Origin: Mariprofundus sp. | GTDB lineage: Bacteria > Pseudomonadota > Zetaproteobacteria > Mariprofundales > Mariprofundaceae | DNA: 64,000 nt | Reading direction: 5' to 3' | NCBI GenBank assembly: GCA_021772835.1 | Contig: JAJFLE010000018.1 | Span: 1-64,000 of the forward strand | Shown here: piece by piece, positions 10,712 through 18,296 of the stretch | How the letters are laid out: the number at the start of each line of letters is the position of its first letter | How positions within the stretch are numbered: the first letter of the stretch is position 1 | Notes under the pieces: model-generated | The model's database searches: none | What the model was told of the DNA's origin: nothing | The model's input: only the letters and a program-made list of their open reading frames with translations | Made by a program: the position numbers and the translations under genes

Positions 10712-10852
10712 TGCTGATTTATTCACTGTTGCCGGGCAAGTCCATGGACCGACTCGCCAAACAGGCCGCGTAAGTAGCTGGTTTGAAAGCAAAAGAGGGA
10801 TGAGGTTTTTTCTATTGCGAGCTAATTTTTGGCAGTAGCCAATAAATCAGCA
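10712..10852. repeat. MITE-like element, copy 1
   Basis: A 141-bp sequence bounded by perfect 12-bp terminal inverted repeats (TGCTGATTTATT at 10712-10723, complement at 10841-10852). It fills the gap between two convergent genes, ending 6 bp before the stop of the hydrolase. A second copy lies at 25319-25452 in opposite orientation; the best-conserved block is the 40 bp containing GAGCTAATTTTTGGCAGTAG. The inner hairpin is imperfect here. No coding capacity. It may act as a bidirectional terminator. Confidence 0.7.
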
Positions 10853-10857
10853 TCGCC

Positions 10858-11490
10858 CTAAATCAGTTCAGCGTGCACATCATGCAGCAACAGTTTCGCC
10901 ATTTCATTCATATGCTGCGGAAAGAAGTGCCCCGCTCCCTCAATCGCATGGAATTGGATATTACGTTTACCTTTTACGCTGCGTTCCACCTTCTCAAACG
11001 GCACTATCTCATCAGCCGTACCTGAGATGACTGTAATAGGCCGGTTTTCTCCTATCATAAAAGAAAATGACCACAGATTTACGGCCGGTGCCACAGCAAA
11101 CATGTGTGTTACACGATCATCCGTTCTTGCCGCCTGCAAACCAGCGTAACAACCAAATGAGAATCCCGCCAGCCACAGCCTCGATTCGGGTTGGGTTTCA
11201 TCCATCCAGTCCAGTGCAGCGCGGGCATCATCGGCTTCACCTCTACCTTCATCCCACTCACCTTCTGACTGTTCAACCCCACGAAAATTAAAACGCAAAA
11301 CTGAGCAACCCGCATCTTCAAATGCCCGTGCCATCCAGTAGACGACTTTATTGCGCATGGTGCCACCATAAACCGGATGAGGATGGCAGATCACCACCGC
11401 GGGTCTATCCGGGCGGCCCGGATGATAAAGTGATTGCAATACGCCTGCAGGCCCCTGAATGAAGATCTTTTTATGCTGATAATCGCTCAA
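10858..11490 (-). CDS. Alpha/beta hydrolase (COG2945-like)
   Basis: Small cytoplasmic serine hydrolase of 210 residues. It shows the strand-turn segment VVICHPHPVYGGTM, the nucleophile elbow GFSFG (serine near residue 116), the acid in SGTADEIVP and the histidine in GAGHFF near the C-terminus. These match the alpha/beta hydrolase family typified by dienelactone-hydrolase-like COG2945 proteins; the natural substrate is unknown. Its start codon overlaps the stop of the ArsC-like gene by four bases (ATGA), so the two are probably translated together. Confidence 0.85.
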   Translation of the reverse strand: MSDYQHKKIFIQGPAGVLQSLYHPGRPDRPAVVICHPHPVYGGTMRNKVVYWMARAFEDAGCSVLRFNFRGVEQSEGEWDEGRGEADDARAALDWMDETQPESRLWLAGFSFGCYAGLQAARTDDRVTHMFAVAPAVNLWSFSFMIGENRPITVISGTADEIVPFEKVERSVKGKRNIQFHAIEGAGHFFPQHMNEMAKLLLHDVHAELI

Positions 11491-11831
11491 TTAAACAACT
11501 CGCTATATCTCTGAACTGAGAATCCCACCTCAATATGGCCATCAACAACCAGAACAGGGCGTTTGATCATGGATGGGTTTTCACACATCAAGGCAATCGC
11601 TTTGTCCTGATCGACTCCCACTTTCTGATCATCAGCAAGCTTGCGCCAGGTTAACCCGGACCGGTTCAACAGCACTTCCCATGCAACCGGCTTGCACCAG
11701 GCACGCAGCAATTCAGCATCAATGCCCTCTTTCTTATAGTTGTGAAAATCATATAAGATATCGTGTGTTTTAAGCCAAAGCCTGGCTTTCTTGATCGTAT
11801 CGCAGTTAGGAATACCATACATTTTTACCAT
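11487..11831 (-). CDS. ArsC/Spx-fold reductase-like protein (YffB type)
   Basis: Thioredoxin-fold protein of about 114 residues. The N-terminus MYGIPNCDTIKKARLWL carries the single redox cysteine expected of the YffB/ArsC-like family, and the SMIKRPVLV segment holds the conserved arginine-proline. YffB-type proteins are glutathione-dependent thiol reductases of unclear substrate; this is not a confirmed arsenate reductase. I prefer the ATG at 11831 because AGGA lies seven bases before it; an in-frame ATG at 11849 would add six residues. It overlaps the downstream hydrolase by four bases. Confidence 0.85.
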   Translation of the reverse strand: MVKMYGIPNCDTIKKARLWLKTHDILYDFHNYKKEGIDAELLRAWCKPVAWEVLLNRSGLTWRKLADDQKVGVDQDKAIALMCENPSMIKRPVLVVDGHIEVGFSVQRYSELFN

Positions 11832-11911
11832 TGTTACATCCTTGATCATTCACCCCTTAATGTGGGAAGTTTTTATGCTAAATTGATCTTACTTCGCCTT
11901 TTCAGAGCCCC

Positions 11912-12508
11912 TTAACTACTGCGTTCTCGTATAAATGCAAAAAATTCCGGTGCCCCATCTGATTTAAGTGGTGTTATCACCATCTCAACTGCAAATTCAA
12001 AACCGTCGCGATGCAGAGCCTGTGTATACATCGGCTTGTACAGCATGGGGCCTATATTAGAACGCTGATATTGCTTCATCCCCTTATGATGCGCCTCCCT
12101 CAAACGTTCCGGGATAATCTCATCTACCAGCTTGCCAATAATCTTATGACGAGGCCAGCCGAACAACACTTCCGCACTGCGGTTCCAGTCATTGATTCGA
12201 CCGCCCGCATCTATACTGATGTAGGCATCATAGCTGCAATCTATCACCTCATGCAGCCGATCACCCTTTTTGCGTATCTGTTCCTGCATCTGCTCCTGTT
12301 GCTCAACTGCACGCTGAGCATAATACCCGAAACCGATCACCACGATGGAGATTAACGTACGCATCCAGATCTCATTCGGATCAGGTTTCAACAAGCTATT
12401 GAGAAAAGTACTTTCGCCAAAAACAAAGGAGTGTAGCAGAGCTTCGACAAACCAGAACAGAATAGCCACCAGAATGCCTAATTTACACAAGCCTATCCGC
12501 TGCAGCAT
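11912..12508 (-). CDS. Membrane-anchored PAS-domain protein
   Basis: Protein of 198 residues with two N-terminal hydrophobic segments (about 10-30 and 50-65), a short charged linker (QQEQMQEQIRKK) and a single PAS domain (about 80-195) with DAGGRINDWNRSAEVLFGW. There is no kinase, GGDEF or methyl-accepting domain, so it is a sensor or scaffold without an attached output. The start at 12508 is fixed by a strong GGGAGG five bases upstream. It lies 57 bp downstream of the RibD-like gene on the same strand. Partner unknown. Confidence 0.75.
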   Translation of the reverse strand: MLQRIGLCKLGILVAILFWFVEALLHSFVFGESTFLNSLLKPDPNEIWMRTLISIVVIGFGYYAQRAVEQQEQMQEQIRKKGDRLHEVIDCSYDAYISIDAGGRINDWNRSAEVLFGWPRHKIIGKLVDEIIPERLREAHHKGMKQYQRSNIGPMLYKPMYTQALHRDGFEFAVEMVITPLKSDGAPEFFAFIRERSS

Positions 12509-12565
12509 GTATCCTCCCGAAGAAATGCACCATCCATGGTGCAACAAGCATAATATGAACTTCTG

Positions 12566-13384
12566 CTATTCCTGTTGCAACGCATATTGTGCAAAAAACT
12601 GGCCGCTTGACTCATTCTGTTCGAGGTACAGACTCAATAAAATCAACCTGGCAGGACTATCGAGCGAATCAGATAATACGGTATGAAAACAATTTTGACC
12701 CAGCAGAGTCAGATGCGTGGTTAAAAAAAGGCGATCAAGCACCCGATCAGAAATCAACGTTTGGTGTACTTTAGGACCCGCAATCATATAAGCACTTCGA
12801 TACGCAGCATGGATAAGCCACTGCTTCAATGCCTTCCCACTGACAGTCTCAGTTTCAAACACCGTTACGTTGATGCCGGCCTGCTCAAGCCGTTGCACCC
12901 TTCCAGGCAGTGCGGCACAACCTGTCAGAACCGAAATCTTTCTACCCTGCAGCTTGACCAAGGCTGACAACGGAATATCAAGACTATTGGAAATCACCAC
13001 CACATCCGGCTGTGGTTTCAGTCCATGCGTTTTGCGCCAGTTGAGAAGATCTGCATATGCAGGCTCCATACCCACAGGCAACAGATCCTGTGCTTTACCT
13101 TTGTCCAGCTGACGAAAATACCGCGCCGAAGTAATCAGCACATCGCTTTGCGCCGCCAGTTCCTGATAAAGCCGCCAGTCACGTTTATTGGCTATGGATG
13201 CTGGCACCTCATACTCACCACAGTCTTCATTGAACAGTGAGATTCTACCGTCGACACTGGCAATATAATTGGAATAGATAAGCACATCGCCCTTTTCTAC
13301 CTGCCGATGCAATTCCAGTTTCAGATAGAGTTGATTCAACTCCACCGAGCTGACTGAATCGGGATAAAGCGAGAGTAATGACAT
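12566..13384 (-). CDS. RibD C-terminal-domain (DHFR-fold) reductase-like protein
   Basis: A 272-residue protein with the RibD_C fold, which in riboflavin synthesis reduces the ribosyl side chain of an aminopyrimidine with NADPH. Recognisable parts are SNYIASVDGRISL near residue 38, SDVLITSARYFRQ, and the segment IAGPKVHQTLISDRVLDRLFLTTHLTLLG late in the chain split between substrate and cofactor contacts. The zinc deaminase half of RibD is absent, so this is a stand-alone reductase-like member. Such paralogues often act on unknown substrates rather than in riboflavin synthesis. It leads a minus-strand pair with the PAS protein. Confidence 0.78.
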   Translation of the reverse strand: MSLLSLYPDSVSSVELNQLYLKLELHRQVEKGDVLIYSNYIASVDGRISLFNEDCGEYEVPASIANKRDWRLYQELAAQSDVLITSARYFRQLDKGKAQDLLPVGMEPAYADLLNWRKTHGLKPQPDVVVISNSLDIPLSALVKLQGRKISVLTGCAALPGRVQRLEQAGINVTVFETETVSGKALKQWLIHAAYRSAYMIAGPKVHQTLISDRVLDRLFLTTHLTLLGQNCFHTVLSDSLDSPARLILLSLYLEQNESSGQFFAQYALQQE

Positions 13385-13484
13385 GGTGCAAAACTAATGG
13401 ATAGCAACAGAGTTCGCATCACAGAATATGCAGATAAAATCATCTGCCACAGGAATGACACAATTACAGTTTATATTATAAGCC

Positions 13485-16031
13485 ATGACCATCAAAGAGA
13501 AGCTCTATAGCTACCATCAATCGCTATTGATTCTTGCAGCAGGCCTGTCGCTAACCATGTTATTCTTCTTCCTAGCAAGCAATGATGAGCAAAGAGGCAT
13601 GAAAGAAAAATTTCTACTTCAATCTGGGATCCAGTCCCAAGACCTCAACCTATCCCTGACTCAACTTATCGGAAAAGTAGATGCCATTCACGGTTACATT
13701 CGCAATAAACTTGTTATCGAACCGGGAACGCACCAACAACAAAAAGGTCATAAAGCCGATTTCGATCCCCTTTCACATATCAGGTTCCAGGATTTCCTTT
13801 TCCTGAACACCAGCAGTGAAGGTATGAATGGATGGCAAACCTATGCGTGGTTTCCCAAAATAGATGCAGAGCAACTACCGTCACTCCATGCTCGGGCAAA
13901 GAGCGATTCCTGGACTGACTATACCATTTTCCCTGCCACGCCCTCCCCCATATACCCTGTCTACTACATCGATACCAAGGAGCCATCCCGTTATCCAATG
14001 GGGTATAATATCTCCGACAATCTTCATTTCCATAACGCTATCTTACGCTCTCCAGACTCCCCTATCGTCATACAGTCAGATGAATCTGGAAACGCGACCA
14101 TTGGTTTTTTAAAACCGGTTTATAAATATGGACTGGCACCAAAAAACAGCGTATTAAGAGAACAGAATCTTCTGGGTTTTGTATTTGGCGAATGGCAACT
14201 GAATGCTGTTATCAGTCCGATACTGGCAAAATACCAATGGAATGACCGCTCCATCATGCTCACTGACAAGGCAAGCGGGATAACCCTGTGGCGCAGCGCT
14301 GGAAGCCCCGTTAGCGACATATCACTCTCGGAAAAGATGTTATTAAACATTGGCGGAACAGAGTTAATTGTCGAATTCAAAGCCGGGTCGGAGTTTATCG
14401 CGAACCACACCACACAATATGCTCTGCGTGTATTAATAACCGGCATCATCCTCACCCTGATGCTGGCTTACTACCTGTTTTTGCTGGTTAACCGACAAAA
14501 GATCATTGAATGGGAAGTTGAGTATCAGACCTCGGCCTATAGACAGACATATTCCAAGCTCGAATCACTGCTTGAGAATTTCAAGGGAGGCATCGTATTT
14601 GAGAACGCGGAACACAAAGTGGTCCTGACCAACAAATGTATTTATGAATTACTTTGTCTCGATGATTCCCTGTCACTGATTGGTCAAGGCAGAACGCAGT
14701 GGATACAAGCCCTGCAAAAGAACAGCTCTCATCCATCCGCTTTGAAGATATCCATTGATCAGGAGAGCCCCGTAAGTGGCCTCACCGTCAAAACCCGTGA
14801 CAGCAGGTATCTCGAAATCGATTTCATCCCGATTCATCACGGCAGCAGGCATGAGGGAAACATCTGGATCTTACGTAATGTGACCGAAAAAGAGCTGATG
14901 CACCAGCAGCTCGAGCACTCGCAGCGACTCGAAGGTATGGGGCTATTGGCCGGTGGCATTGCCCACGATTTCAATAACATTCTTACCGCAATTATCGGTA
15001 ATACGGCACTGATCGAGCGAAAACAGAAACAGGGGCTGGGCATCAGCGAATATCTCGGACGTATCAACTCCGCATCGGATAAGGCAGCCAACCTGTGCAG
15101 ACAGATGCTCGCATATTCCGGGCGCGGTCAGTTTATCGTTCAAAAACTCAACATTGCGCATCAGGTAAAAGAGATTACCGACTTTCTCAAGGTCTCGCTG
15201 TCCAAGTCGATCATGATCGAGCTGGATCTGGACAACGAAAACCTCGTCGTTCAGGCCGATGCTACTCAGGTTCAGCAAATTGTACTGAATCTGGTTAAAA
15301 ACGCTGCCGATGCCATCGAGGGAAACAGCGGCCTTGTCCGTGTGTCGACCTATCGGCACCACTTCAAACCCCGACCTCTGCCACACTATCTTCCCCCCAT
15401 TCCGGGTGAAGGAGATTATCTGGTACTTGAAGTAAGTGATAATGGCTGTGGCATGAGTAGCGAAACCCAGCAACAGATCTTTGAACCGTTTTTCACTACC
15501 AAGCAGGATGGACACGGGTTCGGCATGAGCGCCGTACTTGGTATCATTCGCGGACATGATGGGTTCATTGTCATCGACAGTGAAATCAATCGAGGAACGA
15601 CATTCCAGGTCTGCTTCCCACTCTGTGAAAGCGAAGACATCAACGTCCCCGATCAAACTCGCACAATGAAACCACTGAAAGGACGGGTGCTGCTGGTCGA
15701 TGATGAAGCCGACATTCTTGAAGCCGCCACAGCTATGCTAGAAGAGCATGGCATGGAAGTGACCACCGCAGTCAATGGCGTCGATGCGCTGGAAAAGTTT
15801 CAACATCGGCATACACAGATTGACCTTACAATTATGGACCTCTCCATGCCTCTAATGGGGGGGATTGAGTGTATGCAACAGATGCGTAATATTGATACAA
15901 GCTGCAAAATAATTCTCACATCAGGTTTCCACGAGAGTGAAATCAGGGAAAAACTCACCGACTTGAATCACACGCAGTTCCTACAAAAGCCGTATCACCC
16001 CGATGTGTTAATCAATTCCATTCAGCTGTAA
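13485..16031 (+). CDS. CHASE-domain hybrid histidine kinase
   Basis: Inner-membrane sensor of 848 residues. Membrane segments at about 13-31 and 315-336 flank a periplasmic region with CHASE-like features (TYAWFPKIDAEQLPSL, then YPVYYI). A PAS-like stretch is at about 360-470. HisKA has H494 in AGGIAHDFNNILTAIIG, the ATPase has NLVKNAADA and DNGCGM, and the receiver has D785 (IMDLSMPLMGG). CHASE domains bind small molecules such as cytokinin-like compounds or peptides in other systems; the ligand here is unknown. No separate regulator is adjacent. Confidence 0.87.
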   Translation: MTIKEKLYSYHQSLLILAAGLSLTMLFFFLASNDEQRGMKEKFLLQSGIQSQDLNLSLTQLIGKVDAIHGYIRNKLVIEPGTHQQQKGHKADFDPLSHIRFQDFLFLNTSSEGMNGWQTYAWFPKIDAEQLPSLHARAKSDSWTDYTIFPATPSPIYPVYYIDTKEPSRYPMGYNISDNLHFHNAILRSPDSPIVIQSDESGNATIGFLKPVYKYGLAPKNSVLREQNLLGFVFGEWQLNAVISPILAKYQWNDRSIMLTDKASGITLWRSAGSPVSDISLSEKMLLNIGGTELIVEFKAGSEFIANHTTQYALRVLITGIILTLMLAYYLFLLVNRQKIIEWEVEYQTSAYRQTYSKLESLLENFKGGIVFENAEHKVVLTNKCIYELLCLDDSLSLIGQGRTQWIQALQKNSSHPSALKISIDQESPVSGLTVKTRDSRYLEIDFIPIHHGSRHEGNIWILRNVTEKELMHQQLEHSQRLEGMGLLAGGIAHDFNNILTAIIGNTALIERKQKQGLGISEYLGRINSASDKAANLCRQMLAYSGRGQFIVQKLNIAHQVKEITDFLKVSLSKSIMIELDLDNENLVVQADATQVQQIVLNLVKNAADAIEGNSGLVRVSTYRHHFKPRPLPHYLPPIPGEGDYLVLEVSDNGCGMSSETQQQIFEPFFTTKQDGHGFGMSAVLGIIRGHDGFIVIDSEINRGTTFQVCFPLCESEDINVPDQTRTMKPLKGRVLLVDDEADILEAATAMLEEHGMEVTTAVNGVDALEKFQHRHTQIDLTIMDLSMPLMGGIECMQQMRNIDTSCKIILTSGFHESEIREKLTDLNHTQFLQKPYHPDVLINSIQL

Positions 16032-16144
16032 TAAGCTCACCGGTTGCTCATACATGCTTGTTACAGCCGCGGCTGAACATGTATGCGGCAGATCAAGCCA
16101 GTTGGCATGTGCAATTCAAGCTCTCATTTTCTGCCAATCCGGTT

Positions 16145-16876
16145 ATGCTTTTGCATGTGAAAATCGTACCACACATATCCGAATCCTGGGCTCCTTATCT
16201 GGCTGAAGAGTTAAAACAGCCCTACATGCTGGAGCTGTTCGCATTTCTGGAGACTCAGAAGCGTGCAAACATCTATCCGACCAGAGAAAACTGGTTTGCC
16301 GCCCTCGAGCAGACAGCGTTTGAAGATGTAAAAGTGGTCATCCTCGGTCAGGATCCCTATCACGGGCCCGGCCAGGCGCATGGCTTGAGTTTTTCAGTCC
16401 CGTACAATGAAAAGATTCCTCCATCTCTGCGCAATATCTATAAAGAACTGCAACGTGATCTGGGCATTGAAATACCCGACCATGGCTGTCTGACTGCATG
16501 GGCCAAACAGGGTGTGCTTTTGCTCAATGCCACACTGACGGTGGAAGAAAAATCACCCGGCTCGCATCAGAATCGTGGTTGGGAAAAATTTACCGATGCC
16601 GCCATCAGCGCACTCAATGAACACAGGCAAGGGCTCGTCTTCATGTTATGGGGGAAATATGCTCAGGATAAAGGAGCCAGCATTGATGCCTCCCGCCATC
16701 TGGTGCTGGAAGCCAGACACCCCTCTCCATTTTCGGCCTATCGGGGTTTCTTCGGCTGCGCTCACTTTTCCAAAGCCAATACATACCTGGAGCTGCATCA
16801 GCAACAGCCCGTAAATTGGCAACTTTCAGATGCGGTTTCTCAGTTAGGATTCGATTTTTCCTCTCCAACATCCTAG
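16145..16876 (+). CDS. ung: Uracil-DNA glycosylase
   Basis: Removes uracil from DNA as the first step of base excision repair. The family-1 motifs are complete: water-activating GQDPYHGPGQAHGLSFS, the uracil-pocket LLLNATLTV, and the leucine-loop region HPSPFSAYRGFFGCAHF. The frame opens further upstream to a TTG at 16058, but Escherichia coli Ung would align from about 16160, so I place the start at the ATG at 16145 (243 residues); a GTG at 16157 is an alternative. Neither has a clear ribosome site. The DUF4197 gene follows 36 bp downstream. Confidence 0.93.
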   Translation: MLLHVKIVPHISESWAPYLAEELKQPYMLELFAFLETQKRANIYPTRENWFAALEQTAFEDVKVVILGQDPYHGPGQAHGLSFSVPYNEKIPPSLRNIYKELQRDLGIEIPDHGCLTAWAKQGVLLLNATLTVEEKSPGSHQNRGWEKFTDAAISALNEHRQGLVFMLWGKYAQDKGASIDASRHLVLEARHPSPFSAYRGFFGCAHFSKANTYLELHQQQPVNWQLSDAVSQLGFDFSSPTS

Positions 16877-16912
16877 ACTGGAATGCATCGCAGCCCCATT
16901 GGAGATCGCCAT

Positions 16913-17668
16913 ATGCCTAAATCAGCATGGAAAACAGTTGCAATTTCAGCGTTACTTTTCACCGCACCAGGCATCGCTATTGCCGGCTGGATGGATCAAC
17001 TCGGCGGAATTCTTGCAGAGACCAATACCAGCCAGCCCGCAGCAACCACCTCGCTAGCCAGCCTGAGTAATTCAGACATGGTTGCCGGCCTGAAAGATGC
17101 CCTGCGTGTGGGTTCAGAGCGCGTCGTTGGCCAATTAAGCAAGACCGATGGCTTCAACAAAGACCCCCAGATTCATATCCCGCTGCCGGAAAACCTGCAA
17201 ACTGTAAAATCCGCACTCCATGCCGTCGGCATGGGATACATGATGGATGATCTGGAACTGAAACTGAACCGCGCCGCCGAATCCGCCACCCCGAAAGCCA
17301 AGCGCATCTTCGGAAACGCCATTCAAGCCATGACCATCAATGATGCAAAAAGCATCCTTAACGGCCCTGACGATGCCGCCACACAATACTTCAAGGGCAA
17401 GATGAGCCAGCCCCTCTCCGATGAAATGAAACCGGTTGTACAGCAGGCTTTAGGTCAGGCCGGTGCAGTTCAGTCTTACGATGCTGTCATGGGCCAATAC
17501 CAGTCACTGCCTTTTGTGCCTGATGTTAAAGCCAACCTCACCCAGCATGTACTTGATTTAGGCCTGCAGGGCGTTTTCCACTACATGGCTGCGGAGGAAG
17601 CAGCTATCCGCAAAAACCCGGTCAAACGCAGCAGCGAAATCCTGAAAAAGGTCTTCGGAGCGCTCTAG
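16913..17668 (+). CDS. DUF4197 family exported protein
   Basis: Predicted periplasmic protein of 251 residues. The signal peptide is VAISALLFTAPGIAIAG with cleavage likely after AIA. The mature part has the features of DUF4197: an LKDALRVG segment, IPLPENLQTV, AESATPKAKRIFGNAI and an alpha-helical C-terminus ending KRSSEILKKVFGAL. The family has no known activity. GGAG eight bases before the ATG at 16913 decides this start over an upstream in-frame ATG at 16883. It is probably cotranscribed with ung and followed by a T-rich terminator-like sequence. Confidence 0.85.
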   Translation: MPKSAWKTVAISALLFTAPGIAIAGWMDQLGGILAETNTSQPAATTSLASLSNSDMVAGLKDALRVGSERVVGQLSKTDGFNKDPQIHIPLPENLQTVKSALHAVGMGYMMDDLELKLNRAAESATPKAKRIFGNAIQAMTINDAKSILNGPDDAATQYFKGKMSQPLSDEMKPVVQQALGQAGAVQSYDAVMGQYQSLPFVPDVKANLTQHVLDLGLQGVFHYMAAEEAAIRKNPVKRSSEILKKVFGAL

Positions 17669-17676
17669 CCATCGCA

Positions 17677-17707
17677 AGAAGGGAAGCGTCCCCCCCTTTT
17701 TTTGTTC
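17677..17707 (+). terminator. Probable intrinsic terminator after the DUF4197 gene
   Basis: A short GGGA...TCCC hairpin followed by a run of C and then eight T, starting 9 bp after the DUF4197 stop codon. The stem is weak, so efficiency is uncertain. Confidence 0.4.
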
Positions 17708-17779
17708 ATCGCGCAATCGCGGGATTGATCGACAGAGGCACTGATTTGACGACAAGTATAGATCTTGCAAGTGAATGAA

Positions 17780-17985
17780 TTCACTGTCCTTTCTTACCGC
17801 CCAAGAAAGGACCAAATAAGGGCGCCCCGTGACCAGCCTGTCCTTCGGATACCCGATCCTGAATGTTCAAAATCGGCCGCGGCCCTGCCGCTCTTCTCCG
17901 ATTTTGAACATTTGTCTCGGCAGGCTGCTAGCGGGGGATCAAAAGCCTGCTATCCAGGTGCTATTTCCCGCTAATCCGCGATAAA
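17780..17985. other. Intergenic region with a series of stem-loops
   Basis: No gene is visible between 17708 and 18003. Instead there are three stems. Stem 1: TCCTTTCTT at 17787-17795 pairs with 17803-17811 around ACCGCCC. Stem 2: AATGTTCAAAATCGG at 17862-17876 pairs perfectly over 15 bp with 17898-17912, flanked further out by AGCCTG/CAGGCT. Stem 3: TAGCGGG at 17929-17935 pairs with 17967-17973. A structured RNA or remains of a palindromic repeat element are both possible. Strand of any transcript is unknown. Confidence 0.4.
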
Positions 17986-18003
17986 CTTTTTTTTAGGGCC
18001 ATC

Positions 18004-18108
18004 TGAACCAGCTACGCTTATTGGTTCTAGGTTTTACGTTCCCAGCCGCCATGACATGCAGGTTAAACACTGATATAGCCATCATGCCATTTGGAGATTT
18101 TCAGACCC
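18004..18108 (-). pseudogene. Decayed fragment of a transglycosylase gene
   Basis: About 100 bp resemble, on the same strand, the intact transglycosylase lipoprotein gene at 20667-21266. Shared blocks are GAACCAGCTAC (the last codons), GGTTTTACGTTYCCAGCCGC and CCATTTGGAGAT, in the same order. The DNA between the last codons and the second block is deleted, and the rest has drifted with small indels. It cannot encode anything and is best read as the remnant of a former duplicate. Confidence 0.55.
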
Positions 18109-18296
18109 ATAAATCATCGCTCCATCATCTGGCCTACATCAAGCTCTATTCATCTCATTCTATTTTGTCTGAACGGTAATGTTCTGACCGTAAAACCCAT
18201 TACCAGGAAACTGGAAAGTCTGGATAGGAGCAGATTCATTCTTCATGTCACACCGCTGTCATACACGCTGCCGATAGATATTTGTAATCGAATACG

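Noticed and set aside
14943-15656. 237-codon open frame on the minus strand
   Set aside because: Antisense to the CHASE kinase, whose domain motifs are unambiguous.
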